From the NCBI RefSeq assembly GCF_038502225.1, contig NC_091357.1, forward strand, positions 11,429,147 to 11,493,146: DNA of 64,000 nt, given 5' to 3'. A program made the translations under genes and the position numbers. The notes under the pieces were generated by a model that ran no database searches, was not told the DNA's origin, and worked only from the letters and a program-made list of their open reading frames with translations. This document shows positions 34,201-47,084 of the stretch, in pieces. Each line of letters starts with the position of its first letter. Positions within the stretch are counted from its first letter, which is position 1. The stretch is from Cherax quadricarinatus (taxonomy: Eukaryota; Arthropoda; Malacostraca; Decapoda; Parastacidae).

Positions 34201-34399
34201 GTCAGAAAAAAGTTGTCCTCTTATGCAGGTCTAAGTTATGCACATGTGATTAATCAACTTCTGGCATAACTGTGATGGATGTCCATCCCACTTAAATTAT
34301 TGGATCACCTTTTATCCTGTTTCTACAAACCTGATATATGCAAATGTAGACAGGTACAAATAAGAGAAACTGAGTGCTGAGGATAGCTAACCAGGAAAG

Positions 34400-34622
34400 T
34401 ACTTTAAACAATATTTTCCAGTTGAATAAATTCAGATTTAGAAATGATATAGGAAAGTACTGGTTTAGCAACAGAACTGTAGATGGATCTGGATCATTAA
34501 AGCTAACACCTTAGTTACCTTTAAAAATAGGTTAAGCAAATATCAGTGAGAAGAGATGGATTCGAGAAGGACCTGCCAAGCACTGGTAGGAGGCCTATTG
34601 CAATACTTCTCTGTTCTTATGT
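34400..34622 (+). pseudogene. LINE ORF2 C-terminal remnant
   Basis: Conceptual frames read FRNDIGKYWFSNRTVDGSG and later YCNTSLFLCS-type sequence. The YRN..F.NR.VD...S.L pattern and the end with TTCTCTGTTCTTATGTTCT are those of CR1-like element 3' ends. Short, diverged and with stops. Related remnants lie at 61230-61395 and 63745-63950. Confidence 0.55.
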
Positions 34623-35940
34623 TCTACACAAGGACATACAGTTCAATGCAAAACTACTACTAAGGTGCTATATTTAGCTACTCAATGCAGGCAACTTAGC
34701 CTCCAAGTGAACACAAGTTTAGAAACCAGCACCACAGCTCTTGGCCTTGAATTACATGCATTAATAATAAAGGGTGCCAGGGTACATGAAAAATGATGGA
34801 TTAAAAGACTAAAGGCCCTGAAGAGTACTAAGAGTTCCAGAATTGCAACTTTGTTACAGAATAACCAAGTCACAACTCTTTTGTCATTAATGATCCAGCA
34901 ATTGTGTGAAAGGAGACTGAGCTGTAAGATTCAAGCCTGCGACACCATGAATATGGGTACTGACATGATGTTGAAAGCGTGGAACAAGACTTAAACACAT
35001 TGCTGATGAAGATTTATTGGAAACTGAGATTTCTTATTTGATATAATAGCATTTGCTAGAATGTTAATGCTGTTTTGCCTGTGTTGGAGAGCTGTTGTAC
35101 ATATTCCTTAAGGACAGCACTGACCTCACCACACACTACAAACTTTTCTTGTTGGGTCATGTATATATGGAGAGAGGCAAGAAAAGATAAGTTAACCGAC
35201 TACTTTAGAGAAATATGGGTTCAGAGTATGGTCATTTTTTCACATGGTGACGAATTTTCAGGTATTGCCAAGGACACTGTTGGATAAGATGACTAGTCAT
35301 GGATAATGGCCAAAGATATTGGATCCAAAGAATGTGAAGACTAAAGCTAAAACGATAAATAACAAACAATACATTACATTTCAAGTGAGACTTTGTAACA
35401 AATTCAATTCATTTCAATAATGGCTTAGTCAAAGCCACATCTCCAAATTATTACACTGAAGAGAGATTTGGTTATTTTAAAACTTATTGCTAATTATACA
35501 TTTGTTGTCTATTTAACATTGTAAAATTGGCACCAAGTAGTCAGCGTTTCCCGACAAATTTCAAAATACGTACCTGAATTCTTTTTTGATTCTCTGACCT
35601 TGAAAAATGAACCATTCTCCCTGACTTTTTACTGACACGTGGCAACCATGGTAGTATTTCTTGAACAAGTGTAGAAATTCTCAATAGAAAACTGAATCAC
35701 TACCTCTGCCAAGTGTTACAGCAACCTTACTGTGATGGATACGTCTAGTGGGCTGCCAGCAACAACCAACCTTCATAAAGTGGCAATCAACAGAAAATCC
35801 TGGCTCCAGACCAGGCTGTGAGAGTATAACTCAGAAAACTAGCCACAGGTGTAAATGTACATACTGTATAAATGAGTATGCAGAAATTGAGTAAAACTAC
35901 AAGCAGCAACACACAAGGCTGGACTACAAGCAAGCCTCAC
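34623..35940. other. TFAP4 intron, nothing recognised
   Basis: No repeat family or coding region recognised before the next exon. Confidence 0.5.
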
Positions 35941-36067
35941 CTTCAACATCTGCATGGTGCTGCTGCTGATTCAGATGGCGCTTAAGCTGACAGTTTTGAG
36001 ACAAGAGGCGAGTCTTCTCCTGCTCAAGCTGGTATATATACTCTGCTGTTTGCTGCAGGATGGCAGC
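35941..36067 (-). CDS. TFAP4: TFAP4, helix 2 and first leucine zipper exon
   Basis: A 127-base exon; acceptor ATAATTGTTTCAG (to 36068) and donor GAAG|GTGAGG (from 35940). It starts in phase 0 with AAILQQTAEYIYQLEQEKTR and continues LLSQNCQLKRHLNQQQHHAD. This matches vertebrate AP-4 (AAILQQTAEYIFSLEQEKTR, then LLQQNTQLKR) almost residue for residue, and the intron position before AAILQQ agrees with a phase-0 border after the EKLSK motif. It encodes helix 2 of the bHLH domain and the first zipper. The preceding exon, with the basic region and helix 1, was not found in the rest of the window, so the gene is incomplete at its 5' end here. Confidence 0.96.
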
Positions 36068-36845
36068 CTGAAACAATTATATAAAGTGTTACATTTATTT
36101 TCATATTTATGTGAAGTTTACAGGTTAATGCAATAAACTACGGTCTTCCACAGTACGTTAATCGTACATGGTAATTTGTTGTATGGTACCTCGGGAAACT
36201 AATGACGAACAATACAGGAGCCTTTATCAACAACCTTTAATCATAGGTTCTGCTCCTTTGCTGTCATGTGAACAATAAAAAAAAACAGGCAGTGCTTCTG
36301 TTATTTTCAAATATTTTATATCAGTAAACCCTCGATATGACAGACTACAAGAGAACTATCAAAGCATTCCTTAAATCAGAATACTGTACTTGTAATGTAC
36401 TGCATACCTAATACTATAATATGGTACACAATTTATAATTACATATATTGTAATAAACATTGAAAATAAATTAGCTACAAGTATAATTTATCCACTGAAT
36501 TTTAAATTATTTTAGAAGTTTGTTATATCAATATACAATATATCATGGGTTTACTGTACAGTGATAGAAAAAGTGTAAGTATGAGCTGGAAAAAAAAAAA
36601 AAAAAAAGTTAAAAAGAATACACGTACCTTGTTATGCTATACAGGCATTTCAATATTATATATACATATAAATGCATATTATTTTTTCAACAAGTCAGCT
36701 GCCTCCCACCGAAGCAGGGTGACCCAAAAAGAAAGAAAATCCTCATAAAGAAAATACTTTCATCATCATTCAACACTTTCACCTCACTCATACATAATCA
36801 CTGTTTTTGCAGAGGTGCCCAGACACAACAGTTTAGAAGCATATA
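36068..36845. other. Upstream TFAP4 intron with a short tail repeat
   Basis: 36685-36790 resembles the RTE/family C tail (CTGCCTCCCACCGAAGCAGG, GTGACCCAAAAAGAAAG, CTTTCATCATCATTCAACAC). Nothing else recognised; no basic-helix 1 exon was found here. Confidence 0.5.
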
Positions 36846-37034
36846 CAGTGGACCCCCGGTTTACGATATTATTTCATTCCAGAAGTATGTTCAGGTGCCA
36901 GTACTGACCGAATTTGTTCCCGTAAGGAATATTGTGAATTAGATTAGTCCATTTCAGACCCCCAAACATATACATACAAACGCACTTACATAATTGGTCG
37001 CATTGGGAGCTGATCGTAAACCGGGTGTCCACTG
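36846..37034. mobile_element. Tigger-type MITE
   Basis: A 189-bp element with inverted ends CAGTGGACCCCCGGTTTACG and CGTAAACCGGGTGTCCACTG, flanked by TA on both sides (36844-36845, 37035-37036). The termini resemble those of the Tigger element at 29352-31130. There is no coding content. Confidence 0.88.
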
Positions 37035-37044
37035 TATAAAGATA

Positions 37045-37935
37045 TATAACATATCCCCTCCAAACAGCCAATATCCCAAACCCCTCCTTTAAAGTGCAGG
37101 CATTGTACTTCCCATTCCCAGGACTCAAGTCCGGCTATATAAAAATAACCGGTTTCCCTGAATCCTTTCACTAAATATTACCCTGCTCACACTCCAACAG
37201 ATCGTCAGGTCCCAAATACCATTCGTCTCCATTCACTCCTATCTAACACACTCATGCATGCTTGCTGGAAGTCCAAGCCCCTCACCCACAAAACCTCCTT
37301 TACCCCCTCCCTCCAACCTTTTTGAGGACGACCCCTACCCCGCCTTCCTTCCCCTACAGATTTATACATTCTCCATGTCATTCTACTTTGATGCATTCTC
37401 TCTAAAATACCAAACTACCTCAACAACCCCTCTTCAGCCTTCTGACTAATACTTTTATTAACTCCACACCTTCTCCTAATTTCCATCCGAATTTTCTGCA
37501 TATTTACACCACACTTAGACAGGACATCTCCACTGCCTCCAACCGCCTCCTCGCTGCAGCATTTACAACCCAAGCTTCACACTCATATAAGCGAGTTGGT
37601 ATCACTAAACTTTCATACATTCTCTTCTTTACCTCCATAGATAACGTTTTTTGTCTCCACATATACCTCAATGCACCACTCACCTTTTTTCCTTCATCAA
37701 TTCTATGGTTAACCTCATCCTTCATAAACCCATCCACTGACACATCAGCTCCCAAATACATCTGAAAACATTCACTTCTTCCATACTCCCTCTCTCCAAT
37801 GTGATACCCAATTTTTCTTTATCTCAATCATTTGATACCCTCATCACCTTATTCTTATCTATGTTCACTTTCAACTTTCTAACTTTACACACCCTCCTAA
37901 ACTCGTCCACTAACCTTTGCAACTTTTCTTTAGAA
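37045..37935 (-). pseudogene. RTE-like LINE fragment (family B)
   Basis: Minus copy split over frames. 37504-37761 encodes YLGADVSVDGFMKDEVNHRI, GALRYMWRQKTLSMEVKKRM and ECEAWVVNAAARRRLEAVEM. 37205-37396 encodes RTWRMYKSVGEGRRGRGRPQ-like sequence and LDFQQACMSVLDRSEWRRM. 5' of this EEKLQRLVDEF-like sequence ends at about 37935. The 3' tail (37080-37200) has the CCATTCCCAGGACTCAAGTC block but stops before the usual terminal motif, which is replaced by the MITE border region. Confidence 0.82.
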
Positions 37936-37969
37936 TAAAAAATAAATATATAAATATATATATTATAGG

Positions 37970-38437
37970 TAGTAGGTTGGTAGACAGCAACCGCCCAGGG
38001 AGGTACTACCGTCCTGCCAAGTGAGTGTAAAATGAAAGCCTGTAATTGTTTTACATGATGGTAGGATTGCTGGTGTCCTTCTTTCTGTCTCATGAACAAG
38101 CAAGATTTCAGGTACATCTTGCTACTTCTACTTACACTTAGGTCACACTACACATACATGTACAAGCACATATATACACACACACCCCTCTGGGTTTTCT
38201 TCTATTTTCTTTCTAGTTCTTGTTCTTGTTTATTTCCTCTTATCTCCATGGGAAAGTGGAACAGAATTCTTCCTCCGTAAGCCATGCGTGTTGTAAGAGG
38301 CAACTAAAATGCCGGGAGCATGGGGCTAGTAACCCTTTCTCCTGTATACGTATATTACTAAATGTAAAAGGAGAAACTTTAGCTTTTCCTTTTGGGCCAC
38401 CCTGCCTCGGTGGGATACGGCCGATGTGTTGAGAGAG
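37970..38437 (+). mobile_element. Short non-autonomous retroelement (family C), complete-looking plus copy
   Basis: Head GGTAGGTTGGTAGACAGCAA, CGCCCAGGGAGGTACTACCG and TCCTGCCAAGTGAGTG, middle CAAGATTTCAGGTACATCTT and CCCCTCTGGGTTTTC, and tail CTCCATGGGAAAGTGGAACA, GCCATGCGTGTTGTAAGAGG, CACCCTGCCTCGGTGGGATA and CGGCCGATGTGTTG. About 465 bp, no frame, ends in a microsatellite. It defines the family together with 22463-22865. Confidence 0.78.
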
Positions 38438-38439
38438 AG

Positions 38440-39231
<792 letters not shown>

Positions 39232-39431
39232 GTTAGAGGTGCTGCTAGCTGGTCTGCACATCATCTCAGCAATCTTGGGCTCAACTTGTCTGGGCCCACA
39301 GCCTTTTCTTGGTCAAGCGATTTAAGAAGGAAATGCACCTCCTCCTGCCTTATTGTCACCACTGACAGTTTTGACACAGTTCTTGCAGCTAGCCAAGGAG
39401 GGTCTCTTGCTGGATCAGGAACTTGCATTTT
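39232..39431 (-). pseudogene. Inverted duplicate of family E RT segment
   Basis: Encodes on the minus strand MQVPDPARDPPWLAARTVSK and VHFLLKSLDQEKAVGPDKLS, the same sequence as 39593-39788 on the plus strand. The two arms of about 200 bp are separated by 161 bp. They differ at a few bases only. Confidence 0.88.
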
Positions 39432-39539
39432 GATAGCGAAGTTCATCAAGCAGATGGCCCAGGTGGTCCCTGGTCAAGGACAGACAAGGTTATATGCCTG
39501 ATGAACTCATTCCACCTCTAAATCGACAGGATGGGACCA

Positions 39540-41215
39540 CCTCTACTAGTAATCAATAGAAGGCAGACCTCATTGCTGAACACTTTGCTACCAAAATGCA
39601 AGTTCCTGATCCAGCAAGAGACCCTCCTTGGCTAGCTGCAAGAACTGTGTCAAAACTGTCAGTGGTGACAATAAGGCAGGAGGAGGTGCATTTCCTTCTT
39701 AAATTGCTTGACCATGAAAAGGCTGTGGGCCCAGACAAGTTGAGCCCAAGACTGCTGAGATGTGCAGACCAGCTAGCAGCACCTCTAACAGCACTGCCTA
39801 GTACAGTGTAAATGGCCCTCTCTGTGGAAAGAGGCAAATGTAGTCCCTGTTCACAAAAAGAAGAGCAGAGCAGAAATCAGCAACTACAGACCAGTGTCAC
39901 TCCTGTCAATCACTGGTAAGATCCCTGAGACAATCTCAAGACAAATGACAGTTTTTTTTGATTACCACTCACTACACTGTGATTGTCAATATGGCTTCAG
40001 GAAATGTTACTCTGCTGCTGATCTGTTGTTAAACCTCTCCACTAAGTGGCACCAGTCACTGGATGAATCCAAAGTCAACTGTGGTAGCACTGGACATTGC
40101 CGGTGCTTTCGACCAGGTGTGGCACCAGGGCCTCTTAGCAAAACTTCAAGCACTGGGAATTGCAGGCTCTACACTATGTCTCCTCAGTGATTACCTTCAT
40201 GGTAGATCTCTAAGGGTAGTTCTCAATGGAATGGAATCAACAAGACATCCTACTGGGGCAAGTGTTCCACAAGGAAGCGTACTGGGACCATTGTTATGGA
40301 ATGTCTACTTCAACGACCTTCTTCATCTCATCCCAGAATCCCATGCATATGCAGACGACTGTACACTGACATTCACTTATCCAAGAGAAGAAATGCCAGC
40401 TGCTCTAAACTACATCAATCACCAGCTAAGAGCTATATCAGCTTTGGAAAATAGATGGCAAGTAACATTTGCACCTGAGAAAATGCAAATGATGATGGTC
40501 TCTAGGCACCATGATGGTAATGCTGGTGCAGTAGTAAGGATGAATGGGAGGGTGTTGGCACCTGGAGAAGTTGATATCCTTGGGGTGAAATTTGACTCCA
40601 AACTAACCATGAAGAACCATGTTGTAAATCTTGCAAACAAGGCAGCCAGGAAGCTTACAGCACTTCGCCGTATCTCACATCTGCTTGACAGTAGGGGTTG
40701 CAAGATTCTGTACGAGGCACAAGTATGCTCACACCTTGAGTATGCTCCACTTTCTTGGTTTGCCTCCCCCCCCCCTCTCTCTCATCTGCGACTGCTTGAC
40801 AGAGTAGAGAACAGAGCAAGACGTCTCATCTCTCGCCTGGACCCATCCTGGATAGATCTGTCATTTCAGCAGAGCCTTCAACACAGGAGGGATGTGGGTG
40901 GCCTTACTGTTATGTGCAAGGCCAATATTGTCAAAGTACCACACTTGGATCCACTTCGAGGACAACGTGAAACAAGCTTTTATGCCACAAGACGGGCAGA
41001 AAGCAGCAACTTCACTCTGGCTGTACCCTTCTCCAGAACATCACTCCATCTGAGATCATATATACCCAGGATGACTCGAATATGGAACACATTCGTACAG
41101 CATAATGATGTCAACGAGATTAAGTCAGTTGATCAAATGAAAATGCTGGCCCACAGATGGCTCCAACTTCATCCTGTTCCCTACTTGTATGTCTCATAAC
41201 AATAAAAATGCTTTC
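39540..41215 (+). pseudogene. CR1/jockey-group LINE (family E), reverse transcriptase to 3' end
   Basis: Starts at the end of the endonuclease-RT linker. RT blocks in order: DHEKAVGPDKLSPRLL, NYRPVSLLSITGKIPE-like, CQYGFRKCYSAADLLLNL, motif A VALDIAGAFDQVWH (about 40085), motif B GASVPQGSVLGPLLWNVYFN (about 40255-40315) and motif C HAYADDCTLTF (about 40345). The frame 40063-41199 is open for 378 codons and ends HPVPYLYVS. Frameshifts occur near 39810 and 40060. All catalytic Asp residues are kept. The 3' end has AACAATAAAAATGC and passes into a GA repeat. No RNase H follows, which separates it from family A. Confidence 0.88.
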
Positions 41216-41295
41216 AAATGAGCTGATGTAGGTAAGCAGCTCTCTTGCCTTGCCAATAAAGTTAGGAATCCTAACCTTGTCAGAAAGCCCTAAGT

Positions 41296-42659
<1,364 letters not shown>

Positions 42660-43672
42660 ACACATCCACACACACTCGACCCCTGCAACCACAAATAGGC
42701 GAGTACGAATAGGTGAGTACATGACGAGGTGTCAGGGTGGGAGTCTGTGACGAGCGGGGTTCCACAGGGAAGGGCCAGTCCTAGGGTTCGTGCTGTTTCT
42801 TGTACAGTATATGTGAATGACATGACGGAAGGGACGACGTGAAACTCTTGCGGAGAATTCAAGTGGATGAGGATCAGGTTGAAGTACAAAGAATCTGGAC
42901 AAGCTACAAGCCTAGTCCAACAATTGTCATCTGGAGTTTATCCCCACCAAGTGCAAAGGCATGAATATTGCGGAAGGTTAAATAAGACCGCAAACAGTAC
43001 AGGCTAGGGGACCAAAAACTTCAAACTTCAATCATGGCGTGAGCATAATAACCTAGCATGTCTGAGGCGCACATCAACCACATAACTGCTGCAGCATATG
43101 GGAGTCTGGCAAACCTAAGAATAGCATTTCGACACCTTAGTAAAGACTCGTTCAAAACTCTGTACACCGAGTACGTCAGGCCCATATTGGAATATGCAAT
43201 ACCAGTATGGAATCCACATCTGGTCAAGCACGTCAAAAAATCAGAGAAAGTGCAAAAGTTTGCAACGAGACTAGTCCCGGAGCTAAGGGGTATTTCCTAC
43301 GAGGAGAGGTTAAAGGAAATAGACCTGACAACACTGGAGGACATGGGGGGACGTGATAACGACATAAAATACGGAGAGAATTTGACAAGGTAGATAGGGA
43401 CGAGATGTTTCAGAGATGGGACACAGAAACAAAGAATCGCAACTGGAAGTTGAAGACTCAGAGGAGTCATCAGAGTGATGTTAGGAAGTTTTTCTTCAGC
43501 CATAGTTGTCAGGATGTGGAATAATATGGAGAATGATGTGGTGGAGACAGGATCCATACATAGCTTTAAGAAGAGATACGATAAAGCTCATTGAGCAGGG
43601 AGAGAGTGGACCTAGTGGCCAGTGAAGAGGCGGGGTCAGCTGTGAATCGACTCCAGCAATCACAAATAGGTG

Positions 43673-43723
<51 letters not shown>

Positions 43724-43735
43724 GCACACAAAGTA
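42660..43735 (+). pseudogene. CR1-like LINE fragment (family G) with a CA microsatellite at its end
   Basis: 42730-42900 contains a motif B remnant (GTGACGAGCGGGGTTCCACA gives SGVPQ). The frame 43058-43393 encodes EAHINHITAAAYGSLANLRI, LYTEYVRPILEYAIPVWNPH and ERLKEIDLTTLEDMGGRDND, the thumb of a CR1-type RT. 43440-43640 encodes the C-terminus in frameshifted pieces (SQDVWNNMENDVV-like). The end has ACAAATAGGTGAGTAC followed by ACA repeats at 43676-43735; a similar GAGTAC string at 42700 precedes it. A short relative of its 3' end is at 50810-51010. Confidence 0.78.
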
Positions 43736-43909
43736 TATCAATGCATTCGCGGAGACAAGTGTTTTAAAGCAAAAAGTATAATGTGACTGGCCGGGATTTG
43801 AACCCGACTCATCTAAGCAGCCTCCCTGGAAGCTAGCTATACTACCGTGCCACAAGATGTTAAGTGTCCAGTGAGAACACACGTTTTCCCTAGCGACGGG
43901 CACATCCCA
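43736..43909. other. Unassigned spacer
   Basis: Includes a tRNA-like GGGATTTGAACCCGACTC string at 43793-43810 that resembles the end of a pseudo-tRNA or SINE, but no complete cloverleaf can be drawn. Confidence 0.3.
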
Positions 43910-44640
43910 TGGCAGGTGAAGGGGGTCGTGACTGGTAGGTCAGGGAGTCGTTTCAGGAGGGCCAGGTGGTCAGGAGAGGCAGATGGTCAGGAGAGGTCGT
44001 GGCAGGTGAATATAGGGTCAGGGGGGATTGGGGGGTCATGGCAGGTGGAGGGGGTCTGAGGGGTCGTGTCAGGTGGAGTAGAGTCAGAGGGGTCGTGGCA
44101 GGTGGAGGGGGTCTGAGAGATCGTGGCAGGTGGAGTCGAGTCGGAGGGGTCGTGACAGGTGGAGTTGGGTCTGGGGGTCGTGTCAGGTGGAGTAGGGTCT
44201 AGGGGAGTCGTGTCAGGTGGAGTAGGGTCTAGGGGGGTTGTGTCAGGTGGAGTAGGGTCTAGGGGTCGTGTCAGGAGTAACGTCTGGGGGTCGTGTCAGG
44301 TGTAGGGTCTGGGGGTGTCAGGTGGAGTAGAGTCGGAAGGGTCGTAGCAGGTATAGGGTCAGGGGTCGTGGCAGATGGAGTAGGGTCAGAGGGGTCGTGG
44401 CAGATGGAGTAGGGTCTGAGGGGTCGTGGCAGATGGAGTAGGGTCTGAGGGGTCGTGGCAGATGGAGTAGGGTATGAGGGGTCGTGGCAGATGGAGTAGG
44501 GTCTGAGGGGTCGTGGCAGATGGAGTAGGGTCTGAGGGGTCGTGACAGATGGAGTAGGGTCTGAGGGGTCGTGGCAGATGGAGTAGGGTCTGAGGGGTCG
44601 TGGCAGATGGAGTAGGGTCTGAGGGGTCGTGGCAGATGCT
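43910..44640. repeat. Minisatellite, 30-bp unit in its right half
   Basis: From about 44370 to 44640 the unit GTAGGGTCTGAGGGGTCGTG plus GCAGATGGAG (30 bases) repeats about nine times with few changes. From 43910 to 44370 more diverged units of GTCGTGTCAGGTGGAGTAGG type with variable length are seen. As 30 is a multiple of three and no stop occurs, two minus frames stay open and read HDPSDPTPSATTP-like peptides. I do not regard these as genes. Confidence 0.9.
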
Positions 44641-44883
44641 GGAGTTCCAAGAGTTCCTACCCCAGGAGCCAGATTTGTTTGATGCTTGCCTGATCAGCCA
44701 GGCTTTGCAGCTGGCTGCCCGCTGCTCCACATATCCATCAAAGCCCTCCAGGTAGCCTGGATGATCAGACACCTGATGGAGCAATTTGTTCTATTCCCCC
44801 TTCCTCGACGAGAGGAATAGAGAAAAAAACTTTAGACCTTGATGGGCTAGACCATTATATAAATGATTAAGAAAAACCGACAA

Positions 44884-45190
44884 GTTGATGAATGAGACAC
44901 TTGTGCAACACTTGTGAATTTTTGTTGTGGAAACGTTTCACCAGCCAGTAGCTTCATCAGTCCAATACAAAGAACGGTGGAAGAGGAGTTCCAGGTAACC
45001 AGTCCCTCGGCCTGGAGTCGATGTGCTCGATGGACTGAGTATATCGACTCCAGGCTGAGGGACTGATTACCTCATATTTCTCATCTTCCACCGTTCTTCT
45101 CTGTACTGGACTGATGAAGCTACGGGCTGGCGAAACTTTTCCACAATAAAGATACCCAAGTATTCCACAAGTGCCTTATCGTCAAGGACT
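44884..45190. repeat. Palindromic element (hairpin MITE or foldback)
   Basis: The left half holds ACTTGTGAATTTTTGTTGTG, GAAACGTTTCACCAGCCAGT, AGCTTCATCAGTCCAATACA and AAGAACGGTGGAAG. The right half holds the same in reverse complement (CTTCCACCGTTCTTCTCTGT, GGACTGATGAAGCTACGGGC, TGGCGAAACTTTTCCACAA, GTATTCCACAAGTGCC). The centre near 45005-45060 has GGAGTCGATGTGCTCGATGG and TATCGACTCCAGGCTGAGGG. Arms are about 145 bp with perhaps 85% match. Single-arm relatives occur near 58400-58440 and 61190-61235. Confidence 0.82.
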
Positions 45191-46004
45191 AGACCAGTTA
45201 CTTAACATTAGACCGTATCACAGGGCTACATTTTCTTCAACACTTAACAATTCCAAGTCTGAAGTTTTCTTCTACGCTGGTATTTTGCCCAGGATGTGAC
45301 TGATGATGTGGGTGGGATGGGTGAGGGGGGGGGGGTAAGGCGTAAAGAATGTCGCCAAAGCAACAGGTACGCGATGGTAGCAGCAGACGGCCAACTGCCT
45401 ACGTTGCTCTCCCCCGGCACCCCCTCTACCCTACCCCATTAACTCATCTCAATCCTCCCCCACTAGCGTAACAATGACCTTGACGATAATAAAAACCCAT
45501 ACCAGACTCGTTACCAACACACCCAACAAAGAAAAGCAGTGTTGAAAGATTACATTTTTTCTTCACTAATAAAAATGGTAGAATAATAGAATAGAATCAG
45601 GAAAAGAGGTAATACACGCCACAACCAATTAAACGCTTAAGACAGGACACCATGAGCATAGCTTTCCTCTTATAACTATAAATAGATAATTACAAAAAAA
45701 AAAATCACAGGATGAGGGAGACACTGAACCTTATCAACATCAAAATGAACCAAAGAAATACATAGAGGATATACTACAGCATGAGGGTGCCTTATTTCAT
45801 TTCATTGGGAAACAGGAAAAACTACAAGAACGAATGAATAACTGGGCGAACAGTTCTTAGGAGCTCGGCCACTGCAAACAAAGGAGAGCAAACACCTATT
45901 GGCCAGGGTGACAGTCAAGATACCGACATAAACAAATGAATATCTGAAAGATACGAGTCACATCGAGAAGTATAAGAACGGGCAACTGATACCAGGTTAT
46001 AATT
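45191..46004. other. No feature recognised
   Basis: Mixed-composition DNA, including a G run near 45327-45337. No gene or repeat is supported. Confidence 0.5.
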
Positions 46005-46155
46005 ATAACCATATTTTTTTAAAGGGGGTGGACAGGTAAGCCAGTGGAAGGCCTCGATCAGATGACTATAAACTCCAGCTGCGGGTCATCATGTGATCAA
46101 GACCCGCGTCAGAAAACACTCATCTTGTTTCCTGACAAACCTACCTAACCTAACT
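46005..46155. repeat. Family H interspersed repeat
   Basis: Second copy of the repeat at 33938-34080 (GGAAGGCCTCGATCAGATGA, GCGGGTCATCATGTGATCAA, TTTCCTGACAAACCTACCTA). The copies share about 140 bp and differ by many substitutions. Confidence 0.65.
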
Positions 46156-46549
46156 AGTGGTGTTACACTAATGAGAGCCTATCAGAATAAGATTGACTAT
46201 CAATTGCGTTCAATATTAGTGGATTATATAAAACTAAGGAACTGCCACGGAGATCTGAGTCTGCTTAAATAGTCAAACATGTGGTTACTAGAATTGAACC
46301 CCAACTAAAGGAAAGTACTGACACTAAGAACTAGGTAAGGGTGACCAGAAGCAACGTACCACCTAAGAGGGAAGCAAAGCAGGGCTAAAGCCAAAAAAAA
46401 ATGAAAAAAATCAAACCTATGGTTTAAAAAATACAAATATAACACGAAAGGCATCGCAAAAATAAGTGTCTTCAGGAACGTTAATATACAACAAAATAAT
46501 TTAAAATGTTTTACAATTACAGTATCTTGAAAACGCAATTCTTCTCACT

Positions 46550-46790
46550 AGTATGCTCACTCGGCTCACATACTAAGTGCCCGTGGTTCGATCCCCGGCC
46601 AAGTGGAAATGTTAGGCATGTTTCCTTACACCTACTGTCTCTGTTCACCTAGCAGTAAGTAGGTACTTGGGTGTTAGTCGACTGTTGTGGGTGGCATTCT
46701 GGAGGGTGGTAGTATACCTAAGATTGGGCTGGGTTTTAAAATGAGCTGAGGTAGGATAACAGCTCTTAGCGTGTAAAACTGGTGCAAAAA
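46550..46790 (+). mobile_element. tRNA-derived SINE
   Basis: The head has a B-box GGTTCGATCCC at 46585-46595 (RNA polymerase III internal promoter) behind a degraded A-box region (near 46545-46575). The body reads AATGTTAGGCATGTTTCCTT, CACCTACTGTCTCTGTTCAC, CTAGCAGTAAGTAGGTACTT and GGGTGTTAGTCGACTGTTGT, the same body as 51125-51412 reversed. The final part differs (GGGCTGGGTTTTAAAATGAG). Confidence 0.78.
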
Positions 46791-47084
46791 AATAAAATGG
46801 AGGTTCATATGTTTGCCACTAAACTGGTACCACTGGTGTAGAGATGTATATACCAGCCGATATAGGCGAAAAACGATAAAAGGAGATATGATTCCGAGAT
46901 ACAAAATGCTCAAGGCCAATGAATTTGCTATGCTTGTTATGAGCCCCATAACCTTCCCGTGAGCGATGATCAGAAATTATATAACTACAAAATGGTTTCA
47001 AGGAGACCAGCTGGGTGGACAATATTGGCAGAGCCACGACAAGGGTACAGACAGATGATGAATAACTACATTACCTGGAGTCTA
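46791..47084. other. No feature recognised
   Basis: Short unique stretch between a SINE and a CR1-like LINE. Confidence 0.45.

Noticed and set aside
43793..43860. tRNA-like GATTTGAACCC string
   Set aside because: I could not fold a full cloverleaf with matching arms.
44318..44784. Open frames with HDPSDPTPSATT repeats
   Set aside because: A 30-bp minisatellite without stops explains them; no start context, splice sites or homology.
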